A stretch of DNA of 64,000 nt from JAEUKH01 sp964447205 (GCA_964447205.1 CAYUSB010000044.1:1-64000); one strand, 5' to 3'. Positions 54,909 through 63,638 are shown, numbered from the stretch's first letter. Notes: a model not told the origin generated them from the sequence alone. Program-made: numbers and translations.

Positions 54909-56603
54909 TCACTCGGTGCCGGTCGTGGGCTCCTCGGGCTGTTCGGGACGGAGCTGGGTGAAGAGGGTGTCGGCGGCACCCTCGGCCGCCGCGGCGAAGG
55001 GGTTGAAGGTGAAATCTGCGCCCTCGGCCCGCATCGCCCGGGCGTCGTCGTCGTCGCGTACGGCCACGGCCACGAGGCCTTCGAAGCGTGCCCCGCGGAG
55101 GGTCTGCACGATGGCCGCCCGGGTGTCGAAGCCCGTGATCCCAAGGTGGGTCGGCGGCAACGCGACCACCACGCAGGGCACGCCGCGGGGAAGCTCCGCG
55201 AGCAGCTCCGGATCGGCCCCGTCGCCGTAGAGGCCGGCGTGACCGAGGGCGGTCCAGGCCCGCAGGGCCTCGGGGTCGAAATCGACGCCCAGGACCATCC
55301 AGCCGCGGCGGGTGAGGCCTTCGCCGAGCCGACGGCCGAGGCGACCGAGCCCGAGCACCACGGCGTCGACCCCCTGCAACACCGGCACATCCGCGGCGGC
55401 CTCCCGGTGGGCCACCTTCCGTTCGAACGGTCCCAGGAGCGGTTCGAGCCGGGCGTAGAGGGGGTGGGCGTACGTGATGAGGTAGGTGGACAGGGCGATG
55501 GTGACCAGACCGACCAGGGTGACGAGGCCGATGATCTCGGCGGGGAGGTGGCCGAGGCGCGCCCCCATCGCGACGAAGACCAGGGAAAACTCACTGATCT
55601 GGGCCACCGTGAGGCCCGCGAGGAACCCCGTCCGGCGGCGGTAGCCCATGGCCCCCATGATGACCATCACGATGATCGGGTTGCCCACGAGCACGAACAC
55701 CGACAAGACCACCGCGGCGGGCACCATGGCCCCGAGCGAGGCCAGCTCGAGCCGGGCCCCGAGCCCGACGAAGAAGAACAGCAGCAGGAAGTCGCGCAGC
55801 CCCGCGAGGCGCGAGGCCAGGGCGTCTCGGGCGCTGGTAGAGGCCAACGACACGCCTGCGAGCAGCCCGCCGAGCTCCTTGCCGAAGCCCATCGTGGCGG
55901 TCGTGGCCGACAGCAGAACCGCCCACGCCAGGGCCACGGTGGCCAGGGCCTCGGGGCTCCGGGCAAGACGCTGAGACACCGGCTCGGCGCCGTACCGCCC
56001 CAAGGCCAGCACCACCGCCACGAGGGCCACGCCCTGGGCGAGCATTGACGGCCCCGACCGGCCTGAGCCTTCTCCCACTCCGAGGGTCGACAGGGCGATC
56101 ATCGCGACCACCACCACGAGGTCTTGCACGATGAGAAAACCCAAGGCGATGCGCCCGTGGAGCGCGTCGAGCTCGCGTTTGTCGGAAAGCAGCTTGACGA
56201 TGATGATCGTGCTGGAGAACGTGAGGGCCACCGCGACGTAGACGCCAGGCACCACCGCGAGGCCCAGGGCGAGGCACAACCCGAAGCCCACGAGGGAGGT
56301 GAACAGCACCTGCCCGAGGCCCGTGGCGACGGAGACGCCGCCGAGGGTTCGTACGAGCTTGAGGTCGAGCTTGAGCCCGACCAGAAAGAGCAGCACCGAG
56401 ATGCCGAGGTCGGACAGGAGGTCGATCTGGGCTGTCGAGCGCGCGATCCCCAACGCGGCCGGGCCCGCGATCACCCCTGCGGCGATGAAGGCCACCACCA
56501 GGGGCTGACGCAGGACGAGGGCGAGGCCCCCGAGGGCGGCCACCACCACCAGGAGGGCTGCAAACTCCGCGAACACCGAGCGGTGCATCACCTCCGAGAG
56601 CAT
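54909..56603 (-). CDS. CPA2-family monovalent cation:proton antiporter (KefB-type) with TrkA-N domain
   Basis: 564 residues. About twelve membrane segments form the CPA2 antiporter: LVVAFIAAGVIAGPAALGI, LGISVLLFLVGLKLDLKLV, ALTFSSTIIIVKLLSDKREL, GFLIVQDLVVVVAMIALS (the conserved Q-D of the ion site). A C-terminal Rossmann domain (~410-530; VVLGLGRLGRRLGEGLTRRG, VLGVDFDPEAL) is the TrkA-N/KTN nucleotide-sensing module. Family members swap K+ or Na+ for H+ across the inner membrane. It begins 9 bp after the triple-Usp gene, in the same direction, an arrangement that suggests joint stress response. An alternative ATG lies at 56588. Confidence 0.9.
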   Translation of the reverse strand: MLSEVMHRSVFAEFAALLVVVAALGGLALVLRQPLVVAFIAAGVIAGPAALGIARSTAQIDLLSDLGISVLLFLVGLKLDLKLVRTLGGVSVATGLGQVLFTSLVGFGLCLALGLAVVPGVYVAVALTFSSTIIIVKLLSDKRELDALHGRIALGFLIVQDLVVVVAMIALSTLGVGEGSGRSGPSMLAQGVALVAVVLALGRYGAEPVSQRLARSPEALATVALAWAVLLSATTATMGFGKELGGLLAGVSLASTSARDALASRLAGLRDFLLLFFFVGLGARLELASLGAMVPAAVVLSVFVLVGNPIIVMVIMGAMGYRRRTGFLAGLTVAQISEFSLVFVAMGARLGHLPAEIIGLVTLVGLVTIALSTYLITYAHPLYARLEPLLGPFERKVAHREAAADVPVLQGVDAVVLGLGRLGRRLGEGLTRRGWMVLGVDFDPEALRAWTALGHAGLYGDGADPELLAELPRGVPCVVVALPPTHLGITGFDTRAAIVQTLRGARFEGLVAVAVRDDDDARAMRAEGADFTFNPFAAAAEGAADTLFTQLRPEQPEEPTTGTE

Positions 56604-56612
56604 CGTGTGGCC

Positions 56613-57923
56613 CTACTCCCGCGGCCTCGGAACCACCAGCACCGGGCACGGCCCCCGCGCGATCACGCCCTGGGCCACCGATCCGAGCACCGCGGCCCCG
56701 AGGCCCGAGCGCCCATGCGAGCCGAGGCAGAGCGCGTCGACACCCAGTTGGGCCGCCAGCGACACGAGGGCCTCGGCGGGCTGTCCCACACGCACATGAG
56801 CCCGCGCCGTGAGGCCCCGGGCGGAGGCCGCGGGGGGCAGTCGATCGAGGAGCTGTCGCTCCAGGCCGGGGTCGTCCAGGGTGTCGCTCAGGGGCGCCAG
56901 CGGCCCGGCATCGATGACGTAGGCGAGGTGCACGGTGCCGCCCTCCGCGACGAGGGCCACCCCGTAGGGGATGGCGGCGTCGCCGAGGTCGGACAGGTCG
57001 GTGGCGACCAGCACCGAACGAAACCGCGGCGACGTCGCATGGGACGCCCCGAGGCCGCGGGGCACCAGCACGAGGTTGGTCGACACGTCGCGCAGGAGAC
57101 CCCGTGACACCGAGCCCTGCCACACCGCGTCGAGCCAGGCCCGGGAGCGACCGCCGACCACGACGAGTTGGGTGTTCTCGTTGGCGGCCAGGACGGCGAG
57201 GTGGGCCTCCGGGGCGGCCGATCCGGGCAGAACCCGCACGGACACACCCTCGACGCCCGCGTCCTGGCCTTGGGCCACGAGGCGTTGTTGGAGCACCGCG
57301 TGTACGGGGTCGGGCAGCACGTCGGGGTCGGGGGGCGGCGGAAATCCCAACAGGCCCGTGGCCTCGGCGGGCGTGGCCACGCAGAGGAGCGTGGGGACGA
57401 CGGGCCCGATGCGGCGCAGGGTCGAGACAAACTGCAACGCCCGGGTCGAGGAGGCCCCCAGGTCGGATCCCACCAGGGCTCCGAGAGGGGCGGTGCCTGC
57501 GAGCCAGGGGTCGAGGGCCTCGGGGCTGCGCACGACCATCAGCGGAACTCGGACCTGCCGGGCCACACGCTCGACGGTCCCGCGTCGCAGAGGGGCCCGA
57601 CCGCGGCGCGACCCGGCCATGACCAGCACGGTGGCCATGACCCGCTCGGCGGCTGCCGACACGGCGTCCGCGATGGGTCCGGCGCAGAGCTCGGTCTCGA
57701 CGGTGGCCCCGGTGGCCCGCAGGCGTATGGCTTCGGCTTCCAGGCGCTGGCGGTCGGGGGTGAGGAGGTGTTCTTCGGGCGTGTAGAGCACTGCGGGGGC
57801 GCGCAGATCAGTGCTCACGTGCACGACCCGCAGGGTGGCCCCGAGCCGCTGTGCGAGGGCGGCCCCGACGGTGGCGACCCGGGCGGCCTCGGGGCTGAAA
57901 TCGGTGGCGACAACGACGGTCAC
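56613..57923 (-). CDS. Triple universal stress protein (UspA-domain) protein
   Basis: 436 residues from GTG 57923, supported by the ribosome site GGGAGGAG seven bases upstream. Three UspA domains in tandem: VTVVVATDFSPEAA (1-140), GALVGSDLGASSTRALQF (~150-300) and FRSVLVATDLSDLGDAAIPY (~305-436). Only the last keeps the ATP-binding signature G-x2-G-x9-G-S (GSHGRSGLGAAVLGS). The first two have altered loops (AGSRRGRAPLRRGT, GGRSRAWLDAVWQGS). It is cytoplasmic. Located directly upstream of the CPA2 antiporter gene; a regulatory link with ion transport is inference. Three domains are more than the usual one or two. Confidence 0.88.
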   Translation of the reverse strand: MTVVVATDFSPEAARVATVGAALAQRLGATLRVVHVSTDLRAPAVLYTPEEHLLTPDRQRLEAEAIRLRATGATVETELCAGPIADAVSAAAERVMATVLVMAGSRRGRAPLRRGTVERVARQVRVPLMVVRSPEALDPWLAGTAPLGALVGSDLGASSTRALQFVSTLRRIGPVVPTLLCVATPAEATGLLGFPPPPDPDVLPDPVHAVLQQRLVAQGQDAGVEGVSVRVLPGSAAPEAHLAVLAANENTQLVVVGGRSRAWLDAVWQGSVSRGLLRDVSTNLVLVPRGLGASHATSPRFRSVLVATDLSDLGDAAIPYGVALVAEGGTVHLAYVIDAGPLAPLSDTLDDPGLERQLLDRLPPAASARGLTARAHVRVGQPAEALVSLAAQLGVDALCLGSHGRSGLGAAVLGSVAQGVIARGPCPVLVVPRPRE

Positions 57924-57995
57924 AGGGCAGCTCCTCCCGCGAGACAAGGGCGGTCGTTGTACCAGCCTGGGCGGGGCGCGCCAACGCGCGGGCGG

Positions 57996-58472
57996 TCAGC
58001 GAGAGAAGAGGTTGCGGGGGCTGCGGTCGATCCCGGCCCAGCAGAGGAAGTTGTCGGCCCAGGTGTGCGGGTCGGCGGGTTCGTTCCACTGGACGCACTG
58101 CAGGCCCGGGACGGGGCCCGCGTACGACCACTGGAAGAGCACGGGGGCTTGCGGGGGCACGCAGAGGTAGTTGTCGTGCCAGGTGTGCGGGTCGGCGGCC
58201 TCGGTGATCTGCGTGCAGCGCATCCCGGCGATGGGCCCGGCGCTCGACCACCGGAGCCCCAGGTCGGCGGTGGCGCAGAAGTAGTTGTCGTTCCAGGTGT
58301 GGGGGTCGGCGTCCTCGGTGATCTGCGTGCAGGCCATCCCCGGAATGGCCCGGGCGCAGCTCCACGCGAAGGGCCCCGAGGCCCGCTCACAGTCCGGAAC
58401 CTGCGCCCCCACAGGGGCCCCGAGCGCGAGCACCCCGAGCACGATCCCAAGCGTCCATCCTCGCATCGTCAT
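57996..58472 (-). CDS. Small secreted protein with three ADPHTW repeats, unknown
   Basis: 158 residues from ATG 58472, with GGAGG six bases upstream. Signal peptide ends APVGAQ. Three ~38-residue repeats follow: GPFAWSCARAIPGMACTQIT, EDADPHTWNDNYFC; LGLRWSSAGPIAGMRCTQIT, EAADPHTWHDNYLC; and VLFQWSYAGPVPGLQCVQWN, EPADPHTWADNFLC. Each has two Cys plus the motif A-D-P-H-T-W-x-D-N. The pattern suggests three small disulfide-closed modules with an exposed His/Asp/Trp patch. I know no family for it. It is monocistronic, downstream of the acyl-CoA dehydrogenase hairpin. Confidence 0.72.
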   Translation of the reverse strand: MTMRGWTLGIVLGVLALGAPVGAQVPDCERASGPFAWSCARAIPGMACTQITEDADPHTWNDNYFCATADLGLRWSSAGPIAGMRCTQITEAADPHTWHDNYLCVPPQAPVLFQWSYAGPVPGLQCVQWNEPADPHTWADNFLCWAGIDRSPRNLFSR

Positions 58473-58656
58473 GGTCGACCTCCGTTCGCCGCATCGGGTG
58501 AGCAAGGCGTATTCCAACGCGGGACGGCTTGAGATCCAAGGGGTTTGCGGGGGTCGCGGGGCGGCGCGTGGACGCGTCGGGCGTTGCGTCGACGCCGCGG
58601 GGGCATTGCCCTCGGGCGGCCATCTCGCGTCTGAGGTTCGCCGCTACCGCCTCCGA

Positions 58657-58696
58657 CCGTACCGCGAGGCGAACCCAGCTTCGCCTCGCGGTACGG
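58657..58696 (-). terminator. Perfect 17-bp hairpin downstream of the acyl-CoA dehydrogenase
   Basis: CCGTACCGCGAGGCGAA pairs perfectly with TTCGCCTCGCGGTACGG around a 6-nt loop. It lies 40 bp after the acyl-CoA dehydrogenase stop (minus strand) and about 185 bp before the start of the next gene. No U-tract follows, so it may terminate or protect the 3' end. The stretch 58473-58656 is GC-rich with more inverted sequences but no gene. Confidence 0.6.
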
Positions 58697-58736
58697 ACGG
58701 CAGGGTGCGCGGACAAACCAGCCACCGGCCCCTACC

Positions 58737-60530
58737 TCACCACCACTCCGGCTGCATCCCGACGAACGAATCCTCCGCCCCGCGGCACAACGCCGCCAGC
58801 CCGTGCACCCGCGGCAGCTCCGTCGCGATCCAATACCGGGCCGCCCGCAGCTTGCCCTGGTGCAACCCCGTCCCGCGGCCCTCCCCCACCTCCCGCTGGG
58901 CCGCGGTGGCCTGCAACACCCACTGCCACGCCACACACACCGTCGCGAACAGGTCGAGGTAGTCCGCCGAGTGCGCCATCATGGCCTCGACCTCGCCCGA
59001 CAGACCCCGCGTCGCCAGGGTGGCCGTCAGCTCCGTCACCTCCCGCACGGCGTCGTCCAGGGCGTCGCACCAGCCCGCCGCAAGCCCCGCAGCCCGCCCC
59101 TCGGCCACGGCACCCTGGACGGTCTCGGCCCATGCCGCGAGGGCCCCGCCCCCCGCCGCCACCACCTTGCGGCCGAGGAGGTCGAGGCCCTGAATGCCGG
59201 TGGTTCCCTCGTGGATGCTGTTGAGCTTCTGGTCGCGCATCCACAGCTCGGGCAGGTACTCCGAGGTGTACCCGTAGCCGCCCAAGACCTGTACGGCCAA
59301 CACGTTGGCCTCGAAGCCCCGCTCGGCCGGAAAGGTCTTGGCCACTGGCGTAAGCAGATCGAGGAGGAGCCGGGCCCGGGTGCGTTCGGCGGGGTCGGGG
59401 TGGTGTTCGCTCACGTCGGCGAGGCGGGCCGTGGCGAGCACGAGCGACAGGGCCCCCTCGGCGATGGCCTTCTGCCGCAGGAGCATCCGGCGAACGTCGG
59501 GGTGGTCGAGGAGCGGCGTCTGGGGGCCCGTCCCGCGGTTGGTGAGTGCCCTTCCCTGCGGTCGGGTGCGGGCGTACGCGAGGGCTTCGAGATAGGCCGC
59601 GTAGGCCATGGCGGCCCCGCTCACCCCCACCCCCGTACGGGCCGCGTTCATCATCTGGAACATCTGGGCCAGGCCCCGTCCCGGCGCCCCCACGAGCCAG
59701 CCGTGGCAGTCCCCCGCGTCGCCAAACGAGAGCACCACGCTCGGCAACGCACGCCAGCCGATCTTGTGGATGACCCCCGTGCAATGCACGTCGTTGAAGG
59801 CCGTCCCCTCCCCCTCGGGCCGCAGCCGCGGAACACAGAACAACGACACCCCCCGCGTCCCCTCCGGGGCCCCCTCGATGCGGGCCAGCACGAGATGAAC
59901 GATGTTCTCCGTGAGATCGTGGGCCCCGCCCGAGATGAAGATCTTGGTCCCCGCGAGGCGGTAGGTTCCGTCGGGGTGCGGGGTGGCCCGGGTGGTGATG
60001 TCCCCGAGGCTGGAGCCTGCGTGGGGTTCGGTGAGGGCCATGGTTCCGGTCATGGAGCCGGTGTAGAGGGGGTCGAGGTAGCGGGCGCGGAGGGCCTCGT
60101 CGCCGAAGGACTCGATCAGGTGTGCGGCCTCGGTGGTGAGCATGGCGAGGCCCGCGGCGGCGGGGTGTGCGGCGCTCAGGTACGCGGCCACGGCGGTCAT
60201 CAAGAGCGAAGGGAGCTGCTGGCCGCCGACCTCGTACGGCCGGGTCGCCGCGAGGAGCCCCGTCTCGGCCAGGGCCCCGAAGGCCGCGTGCATCGCAGGG
60301 TGCAGGCGTACGGCCCCGTGATCGAGCACGGGGGGCACGAGATCGGCCGCCCGATACCCCGGGAATAGAACCTCGCGGGCGACCCGGCGCAGGGTGGCCA
60401 GGGTGAGTCCGAAGGTCTCGGCCGAGTGCCCGGCAAACGCGGGCAGCTCGCGCAGGGCGTCGAGGCCGTGAACCTCGCCGAGCAAGAAGTCGAGGTCACG
60501 GTCGTCGAGGAGGGGGTTGGTGTCGCCCAT
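58737..60530 (-). CDS. Acyl-CoA dehydrogenase (C-terminal-extended type)
   Basis: 597 residues from ATG 60530 (MGDTNPLLDDRDLDFLLGEV). It is a FAD enzyme of fatty-acid or related acyl-CoA oxidation. The N-terminal acyl-CoA dehydrogenase block LDDRDLDFLLGEV is followed by TGTMALTEPHAGSSLGDITT (FAD/substrate), GTKIFISGGAHDLTENIVHL, ARTGVGVSGAAMAYAAYLEA and VLGGYGYTSEYLPELWMRDQ. The E in NSIHEGTTGIQGLDLLGRKV is the family's catalytic-base position. The C-terminal ~130 residues are the AcdhC-type extension. ~600 residues is typical of this subfamily. No electron-transfer partner is adjacent. Confidence 0.93.
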   Translation of the reverse strand: MGDTNPLLDDRDLDFLLGEVHGLDALRELPAFAGHSAETFGLTLATLRRVAREVLFPGYRAADLVPPVLDHGAVRLHPAMHAAFGALAETGLLAATRPYEVGGQQLPSLLMTAVAAYLSAAHPAAAGLAMLTTEAAHLIESFGDEALRARYLDPLYTGSMTGTMALTEPHAGSSLGDITTRATPHPDGTYRLAGTKIFISGGAHDLTENIVHLVLARIEGAPEGTRGVSLFCVPRLRPEGEGTAFNDVHCTGVIHKIGWRALPSVVLSFGDAGDCHGWLVGAPGRGLAQMFQMMNAARTGVGVSGAAMAYAAYLEALAYARTRPQGRALTNRGTGPQTPLLDHPDVRRMLLRQKAIAEGALSLVLATARLADVSEHHPDPAERTRARLLLDLLTPVAKTFPAERGFEANVLAVQVLGGYGYTSEYLPELWMRDQKLNSIHEGTTGIQGLDLLGRKVVAAGGGALAAWAETVQGAVAEGRAAGLAAGWCDALDDAVREVTELTATLATRGLSGEVEAMMAHSADYLDLFATVCVAWQWVLQATAAQREVGEGRGTGLHQGKLRAARYWIATELPRVHGLAALCRGAEDSFVGMQPEWW

Positions 60531-61340
60531 GGGGAGGGGACGTACTCTACACGCACAGCCGCCGTCAGCATGCTGTCGGTGGGCTGGACCCGACGACATC
60601 GCCCTGCCCCATGGGGCGACGCCTGGCCCGTATGAAACAGGGACAACGGCCCTGGCCTGAGGCTTGCTCTACCGTCTCGAACGTCCTCTCACCTGCGTCG
60701 GCCGAAGTAGGGACGGCCGCCCTCAGCCGACGACCCTATGCGCTCTCGTTTCCCGGGCCTCCGCCGATGATCTATCAGGACCGTGTAGGCGGCATCGCCG
60801 TGGCCGTCGCGACCCTCGCCTACACGACCGACAGCCACAGCGAGACCCAGCGTCTCCCGACCGATCAGGTGCCCCTTCCCGCAACGCAGTTCGCGGTCGT
60901 GTAGCGTGGCGAAGGTCCCGCCGAGGCGCTCCGGGATACCCCCTTCGAGGGACTGGTGCCGGGGTATAGCCTCACGCGGACCCCGTTGCAGCGGAACGGG
61001 TCCGCCTGGCCGGTCTGGCTCGCGCCCTTCGACAACACCCACCTCGCACCGTTCAATCTGCGGTGGCGTGTGCCGAGAGAGCCTCCCCCCCCGCAGCCCA
61101 CGGAGTACTCCGTACCCGAGCTGCTGCCGTAGCGCACCGACCGCAGCCCAGGCGATCGCCCTCGCGGCGTGTTGCCACCGATACCCCATGCGCTCCGTCG
61201 CAAGATGCGAGCGCGTCAGCAAGGATCCCGCGCCCGTGCGGCCCATGACCTCCAGCCAGTACGCGACGGAGCCGTCCTTCAGAAGCGCCCCCCGCGGGCG
61301 ACCCGCGGCCGCGGCCGACGCGGTGCGCCCGAAGCCTTCG
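60531..61340. other. 810-bp region with decayed coding sequence
   Basis: No intact gene. On + there is a frame with strong G/C third positions broken by one stop (60767-61132; listed separately). On minus, 61340 down to about 61130 has another open frame with ordinary residues (ALLKDGSVAYWLEVMGRTGA, ATERMGYRWQHAARAIAWAA) but no ATG/GTG/TTG start before it and no clear end. 60531-60766 shows nothing I can name. The pattern fits remnants of older genes. Confidence 0.4.
60767..61132 (+). pseudogene. Possible gene broken by an in-frame TAG
   Basis: From ATG 60767 the frame reads MIYQDRVGGIAVAVATLAYT and on to VPLPATQFAVV, meets TAG at 60902-60904, and continues in the same frame for another 75 codons (FEGLVPGYSLTRTPLQRNGS, WLAPFDNTHLAPFNLRWRVP) to a second stop at 61130. 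Both halves have high G/C at third positions and normal protein composition. I know no family for it. It is either a pseudogene with a nonsense change or a chance frame. Confidence 0.35.
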
Positions 61341-61919
61341 TTACGGCCGCGACACGGTCCCCGTCAGGAGCTGGCGCTGGCCCGCGCGCCCGACCGCGCC
61401 CGACGCCACCCCAAACTGAACGCTGGCAGACAGACGATACCCGGGCGACGACGTGTTGCCGCCTCCGGCCGTCACCTCCAGCGCCACGCCACCACGGCGG
61501 GGAACACTCGGCCCGACATCGGGAGGGCCCGCATCGGCAGGACCCACATCGGGCGGACCCGCATCGGGCGGGCACAGCTCGCCGCAGCCCACGTCGACCG
61601 CCCCCGCGTCCCCGCCTCCGGCGTCGTGCCCGGCATCGTCAGGACCCGTGTCGTTGGCCACGACCCCCGAATCCTCGGGGCCCGCATCGGTCGGCGTCGG
61701 GCCCGTGTCGTCTGGAGGCCCGCCCGCATCGGCGCCGGTGTCCGCCGGGGCTGAGCCCGTGTCTTCGACAGGAACCACGCCGCGATCGTCGCCCGCATCC
61801 TTCATGTCGGGCCCCGCGTCGACCGGCGGGGGCGTGCTGTCATTGCCTCCGCAGCCCGTGCTCCACACGGCGGCGATGAGGCCGAGGGCCAGCATCGATC
61901 GCACCGGGGGCCTCATCAC
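61341..61919 (-). CDS. Lipoprotein with Asp/Gly tether and GGG..GY-type C-terminal module
   Basis: 192 residues. GTG 61919 overlaps the upstream stop by 4 bp; ATG 61916 is one codon later. Signal LALGLIAAVWSTGCGG (lipobox S-T-G-C). A long tether of D-x-G-P units (DAGPPDVGPADAGPPDVGPS) with a Cys pair (CGELC) covers ~25-140. The C-terminal ~50 residues (EVTAGGGNTSSPGYRLSASVQFG, ending LLTGTVSRP) match the end of the lipoprotein at 62763-63446. This G-G-G-x-x-x-S-x-G-Y-x-L element is a short beta module at the end of many bacterial secreted proteins. Role unknown. Confidence 0.7.
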   Translation of the reverse strand: MMRPPVRSMLALGLIAAVWSTGCGGNDSTPPPVDAGPDMKDAGDDRGVVPVEDTGSAPADTGADAGGPPDDTGPTPTDAGPEDSGVVANDTGPDDAGHDAGGGDAGAVDVGCGELCPPDAGPPDVGPADAGPPDVGPSVPRRGGVALEVTAGGGNTSSPGYRLSASVQFGVASGAVGRAGQRQLLTGTVSRP

Positions 61920-62728
61920 TCACCTCGCACAGAGGGCGACGGCGAGTAGCAGCAGTAGTAGCGGTAGGCGTTGCCGCTCGGCTCGGCGTAGTCCCAGCTC
62001 ACGCGGCTGTAGCAACTGCTCGTGGTGTACTCGAGCACGGCGACGTTGGGACGGGCCGCACCGTAGTCGATGTGCTGCATCCACAGCCACTGCGCGTTGA
62101 CGGGGTTGAAGGCGATGCGCTCCGAGGCCCGAGCGCGACGGCAGGCGTTGTAGAGGGTGTCCATCGGGCACAGGGTGCCGCGGGCGTTGTGGCAGACCTC
62201 CATGGCGTCGAGGGCCCGGGCCGCGGTGCGGGCGTCGGTGTCGATGCACGTCGGGCCAAGGTCGACGGTGCCGCTGGGACACGCCCGCGGAACCCTGCCC
62301 TGCAGCGAGTCTGCCGAACCCGCCCGTACGGCGAAGGGCACCGCGGTCACCCGGAGCCGCGGGCTCATCTCCGGGTCGTTGCCCACGGCGATCCCCACCC
62401 AGAGCGACGGCCGCGTGAAGACCGCGCTGTTGATCTCCGGGTCGCTCAGGTTGCCCGGGGGGCGCCCGAGGAGGAGGGTGAAGTTGCCCTGGGTGACATC
62501 GACCCGACGGATCACCTGGTAGAGGCGATTGGAGTCTCCGCTGCCGCTGGCGTCGTCGTAGATCGTCGCCTGCACCGTGAGGGCGGAGGCCGTGACGGGC
62601 GCGCCCTGCGCGTCGGTGAGATACCCCTGCACGGTGAGGAGCTGCGGAACCTGCTGCGCGTCGGCCGAGACCGACATCGCCGCCATGAACAACCCCGTCA
62701 GAATAGCCCTGCGGCACCACTGCATCAT
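61916..62728 (-). CDS. Secreted beta-sandwich protein with Cys-rich C-terminus
   Basis: 270 residues from ATG 62728, signal peptide ending VSADAQ. Residues ~25-130 form a domain often found at the start of surface or fibre-like proteins: VPQLLTVQGYLTDAQGAPVT, ALTVQATIYDDASGS, YQVIRRVDVTQGNFTLLLG and LWVGIAVGNDPEMSPRLRVT. The C-terminal ~120 residues have eight Cys (ACPSGTVDLGPTCIDTD, CHNARGTLCPMD, SSCYSRVSWDYAEPSG, YYCCYSP). I do not know its function. The gene overlaps the following lipoprotein gene by 4 bp and is 34 bp after the preceding, paralogous one, so the three form an operon. Confidence 0.72.
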   Translation of the reverse strand: MMQWCRRAILTGLFMAAMSVSADAQQVPQLLTVQGYLTDAQGAPVTASALTVQATIYDDASGSGDSNRLYQVIRRVDVTQGNFTLLLGRPPGNLSDPEINSAVFTRPSLWVGIAVGNDPEMSPRLRVTAVPFAVRAGSADSLQGRVPRACPSGTVDLGPTCIDTDARTAARALDAMEVCHNARGTLCPMDTLYNACRRARASERIAFNPVNAQWLWMQHIDYGAARPNVAVLEYTTSSCYSRVSWDYAEPSGNAYRYYCCYSPSPSVRGE

Positions 62729-62762
62729 CGTGTCGTCTCCGTGATCGAACAGAACATCAGCA

Positions 62763-63446
62763 CTACGGCCGCGAGACCACCCCGGTGTAGAGCCGCTGGG
62801 AGGTCCCGATGGCCCGCCCCTCGGCCGGGGCCCCGTACATGATCTCCATGTGCAGGGCGTAGCCCGCCGAGCGCGCCTCGCCCCCGCCGCTGCTCAGCGT
62901 CAGGGACGTCGCGGCCCGCCGAGGCACCGCGGGAACATCCGGCACCGTCGGCACATCTGGCACCGTCGGCACGTCGACCCCGCCATCGTCGCCCATCGCG
63001 GTGTCGACGAGCACCCCGGCGTCGTGCCCGGCGTCCCCGCTCGCTCCGGCGTCGTCGGGACCTGCGTCGGGGCTCGGCCCGCTGTCGGCAGGCCCGGCGT
63101 CGAGGCACGGGGTGAGCTCGGTGCAGCCCGCATCGGGAGCGGGGCCCGTATCGACCGGCCCGGCGTCCTTGCCGGCGTCGTCGCCACCGCCTGTGTCAGG
63201 GCTCCCCGTGTCGGCGCCCCCCGTGTCGGCGCCGCCGGAGTCGGGGATGCCCGTGTCGACCAGAGGGGTGCCCTGATCGACCGGGACATCCACGACGGAG
63301 CCCGCGTCTTCGCCCGGCATCGAGGCCGGCGGGCTGTCCTGGAAACAGCCCGCCAGGGTGACCAGGGCGCACACCGCGATCGCTCCCAGGCGATGCGACC
63401 CTCGACGAGAACGATCCGGCTCAACCCGACCACGATCGTACGACAC
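62763..63446 (-). CDS. Lipoprotein paralogous to the one at 61341-61919
   Basis: 227 residues from GTG 63446, chosen because GGGAAGG precedes it at normal spacing. The signal sequence RLGAIAVCALVTLAGC (lipobox L-A-G-C) starts about 17 residues in. A ~120-residue tether of D-T-G/D-A-G units follows (GGADTGGADTGSPDTGGG), then V-P-D-V-P-T repeats. The C-terminal ~50 residues (SLTLSSGGGEARSAGYALHM, ending TGVVSRP) are homologous to the end of the downstream lipoprotein. It is the first gene of a three-gene operon with the secreted beta-sandwich protein. Confidence 0.68.
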   Translation of the reverse strand: MSYDRGRVEPDRSRRGSHRLGAIAVCALVTLAGCFQDSPPASMPGEDAGSVVDVPVDQGTPLVDTGIPDSGGADTGGADTGSPDTGGGDDAGKDAGPVDTGPAPDAGCTELTPCLDAGPADSGPSPDAGPDDAGASGDAGHDAGVLVDTAMGDDGGVDVPTVPDVPTVPDVPAVPRRAATSLTLSSGGGEARSAGYALHMEIMYGAPAEGRAIGTSQRLYTGVVSRP

Positions 63447-63638
63447 GATGCCTTCCCACGCAGTCCGAGGGACCAAGCTCCCCGCGGCAGGGGCTGACCC
63501 TATCACAGCCTGCGGCCAGGACAGAGGGCCCGCGGACGATCAGGTCCAAGAGCCGCGGCTCCTGCGGTGACGACCGCGACTGAGCGCGCGGTTGACCAAC
63601 CCCCCGGGCTCGAAGGGGAAACCGCGTGCAGCGAGGGC

